A stretch of DNA of 64,000 nt from Herminiimonas arsenicoxydans (GTDB taxonomy: Bacteria; Pseudomonadota; Gammaproteobacteria; Burkholderiales; Burkholderiaceae_D): assembly GCA_000026125.1 (NCBI GenBank), contig CU207211.1:2108001-2172000 (forward strand). The letters run 5' to 3'. The first letter of the stretch is position 1. Each line of letters begins with the position of its first letter. The notes beneath the pieces are model-generated. The model worked only from the letters and a program-made list of their open reading frames with translations, was not told the origin of the DNA and ran no database searches. The translations under genes were made by a program, and so were the position numbers. Below are positions 53,426 to 63,399 of this stretch, piece by piece.

Positions 53426-54811
53426 TTAGTCGCCCTGATACAAGGCAGCCGAACCGGTATAGTTTTCAAACTTCGTGTATTGACCCAGGAAGGTCAGACG
53501 CACGCTACCGATAGGACCGTTACGCTGTTTGCCAATAATGATTTCCGCCGTGCCTTTGTCAGGCGAATCCGGGTTGTAAACCTCGTCGCGATAGATGAAC
53601 AGAATCACGTCGGCATCCTGCTCGATCGCGCCGGATTCGCGCAAATCTGACATCACCGGACGCTTGTTCGGACGCTGTTCCAGCGAGCGGTTCAACTGTG
53701 ACAGTGCAATCACCGGACAATTGAGCTCCTTCGCCAAACCTTTCAGGTTACGCGAAATTTCTGAGATTTCCGTCGCCCGGTTTTCACCGGAAGAGTTGGC
53801 AGACATCAGTTGCAGGTAATCGATGATGATCAAGCCGAGCTTGCCGCACTGACGCGACAGGCGCCGCGAGCGGGCGCGCAATTCGATCGAATTCAATGCC
53901 GGCGTTTCATCGATGTACAACTGCGCATCGTTCATCTTTTGAATCGCATGCGTCAGACGCGGCCAGTCTTCATCGGCCAATTTTCCTGTACGCAAGCGAT
54001 GCTGATCCAGCCGTCCGACCGAGCCCAGCATACGCATTGCCAATTGTGTACCGCCCATCTCCATCGAGAAGACTGCAACCGGCAAGCCGCTTTCGATTGC
54101 GACGGTTTCACCAATATTGATCGAGAATGCGGTTTTACCCATCGAAGGACGACCGGCGACGATGATCAGGTCGCCCGGCTGCAGGCCGGACGTCATGCGG
54201 TCCAGATCGGCAAAGCCTGTCGGTACACCGGTGATATCGCTGGTGCTGTCGCGGTTGTACAGTTCGTCGATACGCTCAACGACTTGCGTCAACAGCGGTT
54301 GAATTTCCTGGAAACCCTGGGCGCCACGCGAACCCTCTTCCGCAATCGCAAAGATCTTGGACTCGGCCTCATCCAGCATCTGCTTGACTTCCTTGCCTTG
54401 CGGATTGAAAGCCTGGCCGGAAATTTCATCCGAGACGGTGATCAGCTTGCGCAGAATGCCACGGTCGCGCACGATTTCAGCATAGCGGCGAATATTGGCG
54501 GCAGACGGCGTGTTTTGCGCCAGTGCATTCAGATAGGAGACGCCGCCTACTTCTTCTGCCTTGCCGCTATTGGTCAAGGCCTCGAATACCGTAATCACGT
54601 CGGCGGGGCGGGAGCCATTGATCAGTCTGACGATGTGCTGAAAAATGATGCGGTGATCGTAACGGTAAAAATCGTCCTGATGGACGAAGTCTGCAATACG
54701 GTCCCATGCCGCATTGTCCAACAACAAGCCGCCGAGGACGGATTGCTCGGCTTCTATCGAATGCGGGGGAACGCGAAGGGAATCTACTTGCGGATCGGCA
54801 CGGTTGTTCAT
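53426..54811 (-). CDS. dnaB: Replicative DNA helicase DnaB
   Basis: A 461-aa hexameric helicase. The N-terminal domain (PHSIEAEQSVLGGLLLDN) is followed by a linker and a RecA-like motor: Walker A GRPSMGKTAFSINIG (about 202-216), MEMGGTQLAMRML, Walker B LIIIDYLQLM, and the C-terminal KQRNGPIGSVRLTFLGQY. No intein interrupts the P-loop. It unwinds DNA ahead of the replisome. It lies downstream of rplI behind a terminator. Confidence 0.97.
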   Translation of the reverse strand: MNNRADPQVDSLRVPPHSIEAEQSVLGGLLLDNAAWDRIADFVHQDDFYRYDHRIIFQHIVRLINGSRPADVITVFEALTNSGKAEEVGGVSYLNALAQNTPSAANIRRYAEIVRDRGILRKLITVSDEISGQAFNPQGKEVKQMLDEAESKIFAIAEEGSRGAQGFQEIQPLLTQVVERIDELYNRDSTSDITGVPTGFADLDRMTSGLQPGDLIIVAGRPSMGKTAFSINIGETVAIESGLPVAVFSMEMGGTQLAMRMLGSVGRLDQHRLRTGKLADEDWPRLTHAIQKMNDAQLYIDETPALNSIELRARSRRLSRQCGKLGLIIIDYLQLMSANSSGENRATEISEISRNLKGLAKELNCPVIALSQLNRSLEQRPNKRPVMSDLRESGAIEQDADVILFIYRDEVYNPDSPDKGTAEIIIGKQRNGPIGSVRLTFLGQYTKFENYTGSAALYQGD

Positions 54812-54860
54812 GGCGCGAATTATACCTGCTACAGGTGTGCGCTTTCAGAAAATGGGCAAT

Positions 54861-54887
54861 AAAAAAGCCGGGAAAACCCGGCTTTTT
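54861..54887 (-). terminator. Terminator between rplI and dnaB
   Basis: Stem AAAAGCCGGG/CCCGGCTTTT with a 4-base loop and T-runs on both strands, 35 bp beyond rplI. Confidence 0.88.
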
Positions 54888-54922
54888 CTAGGCAACGAGT
54901 GCCAGACATGCTTTAAATAAAC

Positions 54923-55375
54923 TTAAGCGTGTTCGCCAACGATGGTGATCGTGACTTCAATGACAACGTCAGTGTGCAATGCAACAGCAACGGTGTGGTC
55001 GCCGGTTACTTTCAACGGGCCGGTTGGCATGCGAACTTGTGCTTTTTCAACAGCAAAACCTTGCTTGGTCAACGCTACGGCGATATCGGCGTTGGTAACG
55101 GAACCGAACAAACGGCCATCCACACCCGATTTTTGCGAAATTTGAACGGTTTGTCCGGTCAGTTTTTCACCTTGCGCTTGCGATGCAGCCAGTTTTTCCG
55201 CTGCGATTTTTTCCAGCTCTGCGCGCTTGACTTCAAATTCAGCAACGGCAGCGGTCGTCGCGCGACGAGCTTTACGTTGTGGAATCAGGAAGTTACGTGC
55301 ATAACCGTCTTTTACTTTAACGATTTCACCGAGATTGCCGAGATTAACGACTTTTTCTAACAGAATGACTTGCAT
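54923..55375 (-). CDS. rplI: Ribosomal protein bL9
   Basis: A 150-aa L9 protein. The N-domain begins [19 protein letters not shown] and has [13 protein letters not shown]; a long helix links to the C-domain ([17 protein letters not shown]). It bridges to 23S rRNA near the L1 stalk and affects frame maintenance. Last gene of the rpsF-priB-rpsR-rplI operon. Confidence 0.98.
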   Translation of the reverse strand: MQVILLEKVVNLGNLGEIVKVKDGYARNFLIPQRKARRATTAAVAEFEVKRAELEKIAAEKLAASQAQGEKLTGQTVQISQKSGVDGRLFGSVTNADIAVALTKQGFAVEKAQVRMPTGPLKVTGDHTVAVALHTDVVIEVTITIVGEHA

Positions 55376-55400
55376 GTTTTTCTCCTATTTCAGTCGTTAA

Positions 55401-55685
55401 TTATGCGTTGTGCAGATCGGTGTACGGCAACAGCGCGAGGAAACGTGCGCGCTTGATTGCTGTATCGACTTGACGTTGATAGATTGCTTTGGTGCCGGTC
55501 AGACGTGCCGGCATGATTTTGCCGTTTTCCTGAACGAAGTCTTTCAGTGTGTCTACGTCTTTGTAGTCAACTTGTTCTACGTGTGCAGCTGTGAAGCGGC
55601 AGAATTTTTTACGCTTGAACAAAGGGTTTTGTTGTTTGCGTTTTTCTTTCAGTTTGCTTTTGTCGAATTTTTTACCGAATGCCAT
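55401..55685 (-). CDS. rpsR: Ribosomal protein bS18
   Basis: A 94-aa S18. It carries a Lys-rich N-terminal extension ([20 protein letters not shown]) of about 20 residues compared with E. coli (75 aa), then [20 protein letters not shown] and [20 protein letters not shown]. It binds with S6 (rpsF) on the small-subunit platform. It lies between priB and rplI. Confidence 0.97.
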   Translation of the reverse strand: MAFGKKFDKSKLKEKRKQQNPLFKRKKFCRFTAAHVEQVDYKDVDTLKDFVQENGKIMPARLTGTKAIYQRQVDTAIKRARFLALLPYTDLHNA

Positions 55686-55700
55686 TTTGGGCTCCTGTAT

Positions 55701-55994
55701 CTAAATGTGGGTCTCGAAATCTGTGAGATGGAAAACAAGGCTTTTGCTGTTACGGCTTTTACGTGCCAGGAAACCTGTGAACTGAAATGTTCCGCCTAAC
55801 TCGGCTTGATTGAATCTGCCTGAAATTTCTCCCGCGGCAATCGCGGCAATCTCAAACTCGATCAATCGTGGAACACCTGCTTCGATTTGTTGCGAACTGT
55901 GCAGCAAAACTGCTGACACAATCGGAACGCCTGCCGGGGTATAGCGCAAAATTTCACGCTCGGCGATGGTGGCGACAAACTGAAGCTGATTCAC
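55701..55994 (-). CDS. priB: Primosomal replication protein PriB
   Basis: A 97-aa OB-fold protein related to SSB (NQLQFVATIAEREILRYTPAG, then PIVSAVLLHSSQQIEAGVPR, and FTGFLARKSRNSKSLVFHL). It works with PriA in restarting stalled forks. The GTG at 55994 is preferred as start because an AGGAG site lies directly upstream and homologues begin (M)NQL; an ATG seven codons earlier sits in the gap after rpsF. Its position between rpsF and rpsR is conserved. Confidence 0.93.
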   Translation of the reverse strand: MNQLQFVATIAEREILRYTPAGVPIVSAVLLHSSQQIEAGVPRLIEFEIAAIAAGEISGRFNQAELGGTFQFTGFLARKSRNSKSLVFHLTDFETHI

Positions 55995-56018
55995 TCTCCT
56001 GATACGTCGTCGCAATAA

Positions 56019-56387
56019 TTAGGCAGCAGGTGCCTCGGTGCGATGGCTCTTGGCAGCATCTTCCTTCTGCACAGCCTTCATCATTGGCGATGGCGCGGTT
56101 TCAGCCTTCTTCATTTTCACGGTCAGATGACGCAGAACGGCATCGTTGAATTTGAAGCCGGTTTCGATTTCTGTCAGCGTTTCGCCGTCACATTCGATGT
56201 TCAGGCAGACGTAGTGGGCTTTGGCCAGTTTCTGGATCAGGTACGCCATTTGACGGCGGCCCCAGTCTTCCACGCGATGAACAACACCACCGCGTGCGGT
56301 GACGATGCCTTTGTAGCGTTCGATCATTGCAGGCACTTGCTCGCTTTGATCCGGATGGACGATAAATACGATTTCATAATGACGCAT
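56019..56387 (-). CDS. rpsF: Ribosomal protein bS6
   Basis: A 122-aa S6. It begins [19 protein letters not shown] and has [20 protein letters not shown] and the C-terminal [19 protein letters not shown], followed by an Ala/Glu/Lys tail. First gene of the operon. It pairs with S18 in the 30S platform. Confidence 0.98.
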   Translation of the reverse strand: MRHYEIVFIVHPDQSEQVPAMIERYKGIVTARGGVVHRVEDWGRRQMAYLIQKLAKAHYVCLNIECDGETLTEIETGFKFNDAVLRHLTVKMKKAETAPSPMMKAVQKEDAAKSHRTEAPAA

Positions 56388-56567
56388 GTAAGCTCCTTTT
56401 GGACGGATTGAAGATTGCCCACCCCGGCGTCAAGACGAGTGTGGGAAGAGGAAAACCGGTAATCATACGCGCAGAGACCCGAAAACTCAACGCTTTCAGG
56501 TATTTATCGCCATTCTCCATGCTGATTTTGTAGATAAATCGGCAAATGGCTTGCGTTTAAGCATGCA

Positions 56568-56600
56568 CTGTATAAAAATACAGACTGTTTATATAAACAG
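56568..56600 (+). promoter_or_regulatory. Tandem LexA (SOS) boxes upstream of lexA
   Basis: Two CTG-N10-CAG operators lie back to back: CTGTATAAAAATACAG (56568-56583) and CTGTTTATATAAACAG (56585-56600), one base apart and 37-69 bp before the lexA start. The second is a perfect palindrome. Double boxes give tight autoregulation of lexA. Confidence 0.92.
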
Positions 56601-56636
56601 CCCGCAGCACGACATCACTCACGCAAGGCGCATGCA

Positions 56637-57296
56637 ATGATCAAACTGACAGCTCGCCAGGAACAGATCCTGAACCTGATTCGCGACGCCATAGAAAACA
56701 CTGGCTTCCCGCCTACACGCGCGGAAATCGCGGCAGAACTCGGCTTTCGTTCTGCCAACGCAGCAGAAGAACATTTGCAGGCCCTGGCACGCAAAGGTGC
56801 AATCGAAATCTCGCCCGGCACTTCGCGCGGCATTCGTCTGCGCGACATGGGCGGCACAAGATCGGACAGAAGCGGCGCGCAACTATCGTTGCCGCATCCG
56901 GCACTGATGCAATTGAACCTGCCCCTGGTAGGACGCGTGGCGGCCGGTTCGCCGATTCTGGCGCAGGAGCATATCGAAGCCACGTATAACGTCGACAAAT
57001 CGCTGTTTTCCGCCAAGCCCGACTTTCTGCTGAAAGTACGCGGCATGTCGATGCGCGATGCTGGCATCCTCGACGGCGATTTGCTGGCGGTGAAAAAAAT
57101 CGACAGCGCCAAGAACGGCCAGATCGTAGTCGCCCGTCTGGGTGATGACGTCACGGTCAAGCGTTACAAGAAGACCGGTTCCTTGATTGAGCTGTTACCG
57201 GAAAACCCTGATTTCCAACCCATCCGCGTCGATCTTGAACACGATGATTTTGCGCTGGAAGGCCTGGCCGTCGGCTTGATGCGTACCTGGAATTGA
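56637..57296 (+). CDS. lexA: SOS repressor LexA
   Basis: A 219-aa LexA. The N-terminal winged helix ([18 protein letters not shown], then [21 protein letters not shown]) binds the SOS boxes. The autocleavage Ala-Gly lies in [15 protein letters not shown] (about 100). The catalytic Ser is in [18 protein letters not shown] and the Lys in [16 protein letters not shown]. It is slightly longer than E. coli LexA (202) owing to a linker insert. It is preceded by two tandem operators. Confidence 0.97.
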   Translation: MIKLTARQEQILNLIRDAIENTGFPPTRAEIAAELGFRSANAAEEHLQALARKGAIEISPGTSRGIRLRDMGGTRSDRSGAQLSLPHPALMQLNLPLVGRVAAGSPILAQEHIEATYNVDKSLFSAKPDFLLKVRGMSMRDAGILDGDLLAVKKIDSAKNGQIVVARLGDDVTVKRYKKTGSLIELLPENPDFQPIRVDLEHDDFALEGLAVGLMRTWN

Positions 57297-57324
57297 ACGA
57301 CTAGACAGTTCGCTCGACAGTTTT

Positions 57325-58092
57325 TTAGCTGCCGTTTTTTTGCTTCGCCAAAATTTGCTTCGCAATACCGCGCAAAATATTGACCTCTTCCGTTTCCAGC
57401 TGCGTACGGGAAAACAGGCGTTTCAGGCGCGGCATCAGCTTCTTCGGATTGTCGGCATCGAGAAAATCTATCGCCACCAAGGCCTGTTCCAGATGCGCGT
57501 ACATGCCCTCGATTTGCGCCATGCCCGCTGCTTCTCCCTGAAAGCCAATATTGCTGACTGCCGACGGCGCATCAACTATGGCCGCCATGCGCGCCTCATA
57601 CGCCAGCACTTGCACCGCCTGCGCCAGATTCAGCGATGAATAATCCGGGTTGGCCGGTATGTTGATCAGCACGTTGCACTTTTCCACAATCTCGTTCGGC
57701 AAGCCGAAGCGTTCATTGCCGAATATCACGGCCGCCTGCAAGCCAGCCTCGTCGGCCAGGCGCGTTGCCAGTTCTCGCGGCGTAATGACAGGTGGCGAAA
57801 ACTCGCGCAAGCGCGCAGTTACCGCTGCTGCATAGTTGCAATCCGCCAGCGCCTCTTCAATCGAGCCGACTATCCGTGCCGACGCCAGAATATCCTGTGC
57901 GCCGCTGGCAAAAGCAATTGCTTCTTCCTGCATCGCCGCATCGGGAAAGCGCGGATTGACCAGCACCAGCTCGGAAAAACCCATGTTTTTGATGGCGCGC
58001 GCTGCAGCACCGATATTGCCTGGGCGGCTGGTTTCGACCAGCACAAAGCGCAGGCGATTGAAAAGAGGCATGTCGGTTTGTGGCAGGTTCAT
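57325..58092 (-). CDS. trmJ: tRNA (Cm32/Um32) 2'-O-methyltransferase TrmJ
   Basis: A 255-aa SPOUT-class methyltransferase. It begins with FNRLRFVLVETSRPGNIGAAARAIKNM (motif 1, about 10-36). VIFGNERFGLPNEIVEKCN (about 120-138) and ANPDYSSLNLAQAVQVLAYE form the SAM-binding trefoil knot. The C-terminal helical extension is typical of TrmJ. It is divergent from suhB and convergent with lexA. Confidence 0.93.
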   Translation of the reverse strand: MNLPQTDMPLFNRLRFVLVETSRPGNIGAAARAIKNMGFSELVLVNPRFPDAAMQEEAIAFASGAQDILASARIVGSIEEALADCNYAAAVTARLREFSPPVITPRELATRLADEAGLQAAVIFGNERFGLPNEIVEKCNVLINIPANPDYSSLNLAQAVQVLAYEARMAAIVDAPSAVSNIGFQGEAAGMAQIEGMYAHLEQALVAIDFLDADNPKKLMPRLKRLFSRTQLETEEVNILRGIAKQILAKQKNGS

Positions 58093-58221
58093 TTAAAATA
58101 GCGACATTGCGCGGTAGGAATCATGTCGAAATGACAGCTCCATGCCGCATCGCTCATTAATTTCAATTTAGGTGGATAGCCGTCGCTTGCGCGACAGCGT
58201 CGCCATTTTAACGGAATCTCT

Positions 58222-59016
58222 ATGCATCCCATGCTTAATACGGCGATCAAGGCTGCTCGCCGTGGCGCTGCCATCATCAATCGCGCATCCTTCGATCTCG
58301 ATCGCGTTAAAGTCACGGAAAAGAATCCGAATGATTTTGTCACCGAAGTCGATCAGGCTGCCGAACAGGCGATCATCGAGGTTCTGAAAACCGCTTATCC
58401 GGATCACGCCATTCTGGCCGAAGAATCCGGTGCCTCCGCCAATCTGCACGACGATAACGAAAACGTCTGGATCATCGATCCGCTCGACGGCACCACCAAC
58501 TTCATTCACGGCTTTCCGCAATACTGCGTCTCGATCGCCTTGCAACAACGCGGCCAGATCACGCAAGCCGTCGTCTACGACCCGACTCGCAACGATTTGT
58601 TTACCGCCACCAAAGGTGCCGGCGCCTATTTAAACGAGAAACGCATACGCGTCACCAAGCGCGACAAGATCGCCGATGCATTGATCGGCACCGGTTTCCC
58701 GTGCCGCGCCACCGACAACATCGATGAATATCAGAAAATGTTCAAGATCATGACGCAAAACTGCGCCGGCCTGCGCAGCCCGGGTTCCGCTGCACTCGAC
58801 CTGGCTTATGTTGCTTGCGGACGTTTCGACGGTTTCTTTCAAAAAGGTTTGCTGCCATGGGATATGGCAGCCGGCTCGCTGCTGATCACCGAATCCGGCG
58901 GCATCATGGGCACCTTTGAAGGTGAGTCCGACTACCTGTACAAGGGTGATGTACTGGCCGGCACACCGAAAGTATTCGCACAAATGGTGTCACTGCTGAG
59001 CCCGTTCGCAAAATAA
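58222..59016 (+). CDS. suhB: Inositol monophosphatase family protein SuhB
   Basis: A 264-aa Mg2+-dependent phosphatase. Motifs: ILAEESGAS (about 68), [22 protein letters not shown] (about 87-108), and [18 protein letters not shown] (about 213). SuhB also acts in rRNA antitermination and assembly in E. coli. It lies beside trmJ, a common pairing. A GCTAGCCGG/CCGGCTAGC hairpin follows. Confidence 0.94.
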   Translation: MHPMLNTAIKAARRGAAIINRASFDLDRVKVTEKNPNDFVTEVDQAAEQAIIEVLKTAYPDHAILAEESGASANLHDDNENVWIIDPLDGTTNFIHGFPQYCVSIALQQRGQITQAVVYDPTRNDLFTATKGAGAYLNEKRIRVTKRDKIADALIGTGFPCRATDNIDEYQKMFKIMTQNCAGLRSPGSAALDLAYVACGRFDGFFQKGLLPWDMAAGSLLITESGGIMGTFEGESDYLYKGDVLAGTPKVFAQMVSLLSPFAK

Positions 59017-59028
59017 TCGAGCCATCCC

Positions 59029-59056
59029 GCTAGCCGGCAACTATTCCCCGGCTAGC
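59029..59056. repeat. Hairpin after suhB
   Basis: A 9-bp perfect stem GCTAGCCGG/CCGGCTAGC with a 10-base loop, 13 bp beyond suhB. There is no T-run, so termination is uncertain. Confidence 0.6.
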
Positions 59057-59194
59057 AGCCCGCTGCTGTTATACTCGCCCCACGCGGCATATCTCCAGTC
59101 ACCTTGCCGCTGTCTCTTGACGTCACCCCCAATCCGTTTGCCTGCGACTGGCGCCCTCTGCGGCGACAGGCCGATAATTTTCTATTGAGTTTTC

Positions 59195-60544
59195 ATGTCC
59201 TTTACTGACCTCGGCCTCGCCGATGGAATTGTGCGCGCCGTCACCGAACACGGTTACAGCATCCCTACCCCGATTCAAGCACAGGCGATCCCGGCCGTAC
59301 TGGCCGGCGGCGATCTGCTGGCCGGTGCACAAACCGGGACTGGCAAAACTGCCGGTTTCACCCTGCCGATTTTGCACCGTCTTGCCACCAGCGGCACACC
59401 GCATGCATCGGCTTCCGCACAACGCCCTATCCGCGCCCTGGTGTTGACACCTACCCGCGAACTGGCGGCACAAGTTGAAGAAAGCGTGCGCACTTACAGC
59501 AAGTATTTGAATCTGAACTCCGCTGTTATCTTCGGTGGCGTCGGCATCAATCCGCAAATCAAGTTGCTGAAGCACGGCGTCGATATTCTGGTCGCCACGC
59601 CCGGCCGTTTGCTGGACCATATGCAGCAAGGCACCGTCAATCTGAGCAAGGTGGAAATCCTGGTTCTCGACGAAGCCGACCGCATGCTCGACATGGGTTT
59701 TATCAAGGACATTCGTCGCGTACTCGCCGTACTGCCGAAGAATCGCCAGAATTTGTTGTTCTCGGCCACCTTCTCCAATGAGATCAAGGCACTGGCCGAT
59801 GGCTTGCTGAATTCGCCTGCCATGATTGAAGTTGCACGTCGCAATTCCACCGTTGAAGTCATCGAACAGAAAATCCATCCTGTGGATCGCGACAAAAAAC
59901 ATCCTATGCTCGCGCATCTGATCAAGACCAATAACTGGTCGCAAGTGCTGGTCTTCACCCGCACCAAGCACGGCGCCAACAAACTGGTCGAGCAACTGGA
60001 AAAAGACGGCATCAGCGGCATGGCAATCCACGGCAACAAGAGTCAGTCCGCACGCACACGCGCGCTGAGCGAATTCAAGGATGGCAGCCTGCAGGTATTG
60101 GTCGCCACCGATATCGCCGCCCGCGGTATCGACATCGATCAGCTGCCGCACGTCGTCAACTACGACTTACCGAATGTGCCGGAAGATTACGTGCATCGCA
60201 TCGGTCGTACCGGCCGCGCCGGCGCCACCGGTGAGGCAGTATCGCTGGTATGCGTCGATGAACTGGATATGCTGAAAGACATCGAAAAACTGATCAAGCG
60301 CAAATTGCCGTCGGAAGTGATCGTCGGTTTTGAACCGGATCTGAATGCCAAGCCACAACCGATCCAGCGCCGCAGCAACGACGCACCGGGCCGCAGACCG
60401 CAAGGACGTGGCAATGCGCCAGCCAAATCCGCCAAGGCACCTGGAGCCAAGCCAAGCGGTCCCAACGGTCAGGTGCGCAGCTTCGGCGGCAATGCCAATG
60501 CACGTCCGGCTGCGCCACACCGCTCGGGCGGCCGCGGCCGATAA
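59195..60544 (+). CDS. rhlE: DEAD-box RNA helicase RhlE
   Basis: A 449-aa DEAD-box helicase. Q motif [14 protein letters not shown], Walker [15 protein letters not shown] (about 46-59), DEAD in [16 protein letters not shown] in [11 protein letters not shown], and [10 protein letters not shown] near 330. The C-terminal 70 residues form an Arg/Gly/Pro-rich basic tail that likely binds RNA. It resembles RhlE, which acts in ribosome assembly and RNA decay. Single gene with a strong hairpin after it. Confidence 0.93.
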   Translation: MSFTDLGLADGIVRAVTEHGYSIPTPIQAQAIPAVLAGGDLLAGAQTGTGKTAGFTLPILHRLATSGTPHASASAQRPIRALVLTPTRELAAQVEESVRTYSKYLNLNSAVIFGGVGINPQIKLLKHGVDILVATPGRLLDHMQQGTVNLSKVEILVLDEADRMLDMGFIKDIRRVLAVLPKNRQNLLFSATFSNEIKALADGLLNSPAMIEVARRNSTVEVIEQKIHPVDRDKKHPMLAHLIKTNNWSQVLVFTRTKHGANKLVEQLEKDGISGMAIHGNKSQSARTRALSEFKDGSLQVLVATDIAARGIDIDQLPHVVNYDLPNVPEDYVHRIGRTGRAGATGEAVSLVCVDELDMLKDIEKLIKRKLPSEVIVGFEPDLNAKPQPIQRRSNDAPGRRPQGRGNAPAKSAKAPGAKPSGPNGQVRSFGGNANARPAAPHRSGGRGR

Positions 60545-60547
60545 ACT

Positions 60548-60580
60548 GCAGCGGCTGCGCCTCCGCGACGCAGCCGCTGC
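60548..60580. repeat. GC-rich hairpin after rhlE
   Basis: A 12-bp perfect stem GCAGCGGCTGCG/CGCAGCCGCTGC with a 9-base loop directly after the rhlE stop. No T-run follows; it may stabilise the mRNA 3' end or weakly terminate. Confidence 0.65.
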
Positions 60581-60729
60581 AGGATAGGCATGCAAGGTTT
60601 TACATCGCAACACCCAACAAAATCGATCTCGTCGAATACAATGGCATCTTTGTTTTTGCCTGGCATATTTCAAGCTTTACCGGCTGAAATACCCAGGCAA
60701 AATCACTGAAAGAAACTTTGGAATCCACT

Positions 60730-63399
60730 ATGTCGTCGGCAAGCACAAACGCAAGTCCTCCCTCAGCAAGCGAAAAGCACACACCGATGATGCAGCAATA
60801 TCTGCGCATCAAGGCTGAGCATCCGGAAACGCTGCTGTTTTACCGGATGGGCGATTTCTACGAAGTGTTTTTCGAGGATGCGGAAAAGGCTTCACGTCTG
60901 CTCGGCATCACACTGACGCAACGCGGCTCCTCTAACGGCAATCCGATCAAGATGGCCGGCGTGCCTTTTCACGCGGTCGATCAATATCTTTCCAAACTGG
61001 TCAAGCTGGGCGAATCGATTGCGCTGTGCGAACAGATAGGCGATCCGGCTACCAGCAAGGGGCCGGTGGAGCGCAAGGTATTGCGCGTGATTACACCGGG
61101 CACACTGAGCGATTCCGATCTGCTGCCGGAAAAATCCGAGCAGCCTCTGCTCGCACTGTATAGCACGACGCAGCGCAAGACGATCACTATCGGCCTGGCC
61201 TGGCTATCGATGGCAAGCGGTGCGTTGAAGTTGATGGAATTCACCACCGATGCCAGGAATGCCGCTACGCGTCTGAAGCATGAACTCGAACGCATTGCAC
61301 CGGCCGAGGTTCTATTGCCGGGCAGCATAGACGGCCCGGATTCCGATTATGCGTTCGCAAAAAACACCACCGTACCGGACTGGCATTTCGACATCGCACA
61401 CGGCAGCAAGGCCTTGCATGAACAGCTCAAGGTGTCCACTCTTACCGGCTTCGGTGCCGAGCACCTGAATGCCGCCATCGGCGCTGCCGGCGCCTTGCTG
61501 CGTTATGCGCAAGCCACGCAGGGCAAAGGCCTGCAGCATGTACGCGCACTCACGGTAGAAACCGAAAACGAATTCATCGGTCTCGATGCCGCGACCCGCC
61601 GTAATCTGGAGTTGACCGAAACCATACGCGGCCAGGATAACAATTCCGCGACGCTGTTTTCGCTGCTGGATCACTGCCGCACGGCGATGGGTTCGCGCCT
61701 GCTGCGGCACTGGCTGCATCATGCGCGACGCGATCAGGCAGTCGCACGTGCGCGCCATGCCGCGATCAATGCCCTGATGCGCACCGATGCCTGCACCGGC
61801 CTTGCCTCCACGCTGGCATCGGTACCGGATGTCGAACGCATTGCCACTCGCATCGCGCTGCAATCGGCGCGTCCGCGCGATCTGGCCGGCATGCGCGGCG
61901 GCTTGCAGCAACTACCTTCATTGCGCGCCTACGTTTCGATGTGCAATCAGGATGCCGATGCGCCGTTGCTGAAAACCATACACGATGCGCTCGCCACGCC
62001 GAGCGAATGCCTGGATCTGGTGGAGCGCGCGATTGCGCTGGAGCCAGCAGCCATGGTGCGCGACGGCGGCGTGATTGCGCGCGGTTTCGATGCAGAACTG
62101 GATGAGTTGCGTGGGCTGTCGGAAAACGCCGGGCAATTCCTGGTCGATCTGGAAACGCGCGAACGTACGCGTACCGGCATCAATAATCTGCGCGTCGAAT
62201 ACAACAAGGTGCACGGTTTCTATATCGAAGTCACACACGGCCAGACCGACAAGGTACCGGACGATTATCGCCGTCGCCAGACGCTGAAAAATGCCGAACG
62301 CTACATCACGCCGGAATTGAAAGCCTTTGAAGACAAGGCCCTGTCGGCACAGGAGCGTGCGCTGGCGCGGGAAAAATATTTGTACGATCAGGTGCTGCAG
62401 CAGATGGCGCAACATATCGGCACACTGCAAAACATTGCCCATGCGCTGGCACAGCTCGATACGCTGGTCGCACTTGCCGAACACGCATTGCGACACAACT
62501 GGTGCGCACCGCAATTGATTGCCGAACCGACGATTGCAATAGAACAGGGGCGCCATCCGGTGGTCGAGAACCACATCGAGCGCTTTATCGCCAACGACTG
62601 CCTGCTCAACAATGAGTCACGTCTGCTATTGATCACCGGTCCCAATATGGGTGGTAAATCGACCTATATGCGGCAGGTCGCGCTCATCACCCTGCTGGCC
62701 TATGTCGGCAGTTTTGTGCCGGCCACCAGCGCCACCATAGGCCCGATCGATCGCATCTTCACACGCATAGGTGCAGCCGACGATCTGGCTGGCGGTCGCT
62801 CGACCTTCATGGTCGAGATGACGGAATCGGCGGCCATCCTCAACGGCGCCACGGAAAACTCACTGGTATTAATGGATGAAGTCGGGCGCGGCACCTCCAC
62901 CTTTGACGGTCTGGCGCTGGCCTGGGCCATCGCCAGACATTTGATTGACAGCACCAGAAGCTTTACCCTGTTCGCCACCCATTATTTTGAACTGACGCAG
63001 TTGCCGGAGGTCCATCCTTCTGCAGCCAACGTGCATTTGTCGGCAGTGGAACACAAGGACAGCATCGTGTTTCTGCACGCCGTACAGGCCGGTCCTGCAT
63101 CGCAAAGTTATGGCCTGCAGGTTGCGCAACTGGCCGGCGTACCGCAAGCAGTGATCCGGGCCGCACGCAAACATCTGGCCACGCTGGAAGCGAATTCGAT
63201 GCAGGCTACGCCGCAGTTCGATCTGTTTGCCGACCCCGATCACCTGATCCCGACCTCCGATGTGGAAACTGCAATGGCGCAGCCATCCGCGCTGGACGAA
63301 GCGCTGGCGGACATCAATCCGGACGCGCTATCGCCGCGCGACGCGCTGGATGCACTTTACAGACTCAAGGAGCTGAGCAATCAGCACAGGGAAAAATGA
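60730..63399 (+). CDS. mutS: DNA mismatch repair protein MutS
   Basis: An 889-aa MutS. The mismatch-reading Phe-x-Glu is in [15 protein letters not shown] (about 38-52). Connector, lever and clamp domains follow. The ATPase carries Walker [18 protein letters not shown] (about 638) and [16 protein letters not shown] (about 714). It binds mismatches and recruits MutL. The ATG at 60730 is taken as the start; an in-frame TTG lies four codons earlier. Its stop overlaps the start of the next gene (ATGA). Confidence 0.96.
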   Translation: MSSASTNASPPSASEKHTPMMQQYLRIKAEHPETLLFYRMGDFYEVFFEDAEKASRLLGITLTQRGSSNGNPIKMAGVPFHAVDQYLSKLVKLGESIALCEQIGDPATSKGPVERKVLRVITPGTLSDSDLLPEKSEQPLLALYSTTQRKTITIGLAWLSMASGALKLMEFTTDARNAATRLKHELERIAPAEVLLPGSIDGPDSDYAFAKNTTVPDWHFDIAHGSKALHEQLKVSTLTGFGAEHLNAAIGAAGALLRYAQATQGKGLQHVRALTVETENEFIGLDAATRRNLELTETIRGQDNNSATLFSLLDHCRTAMGSRLLRHWLHHARRDQAVARARHAAINALMRTDACTGLASTLASVPDVERIATRIALQSARPRDLAGMRGGLQQLPSLRAYVSMCNQDADAPLLKTIHDALATPSECLDLVERAIALEPAAMVRDGGVIARGFDAELDELRGLSENAGQFLVDLETRERTRTGINNLRVEYNKVHGFYIEVTHGQTDKVPDDYRRRQTLKNAERYITPELKAFEDKALSAQERALAREKYLYDQVLQQMAQHIGTLQNIAHALAQLDTLVALAEHALRHNWCAPQLIAEPTIAIEQGRHPVVENHIERFIANDCLLNNESRLLLITGPNMGGKSTYMRQVALITLLAYVGSFVPATSATIGPIDRIFTRIGAADDLAGGRSTFMVEMTESAAILNGATENSLVLMDEVGRGTSTFDGLALAWAIARHLIDSTRSFTLFATHYFELTQLPEVHPSAANVHLSAVEHKDSIVFLHAVQAGPASQSYGLQVAQLAGVPQAVIRAARKHLATLEANSMQATPQFDLFADPDHLIPTSDVETAMAQPSALDEALADINPDALSPRDALDALYRLKELSNQHREK

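Noticed and set aside
53426..54811. An intein in dnaB
   Set aside because: The helicase motifs are continuous and the 461-aa length is normal.
59123..60151. A 342-codon open frame opposite rhlE
   Set aside because: It lies antisense to all helicase motifs and shows no family features of its own.
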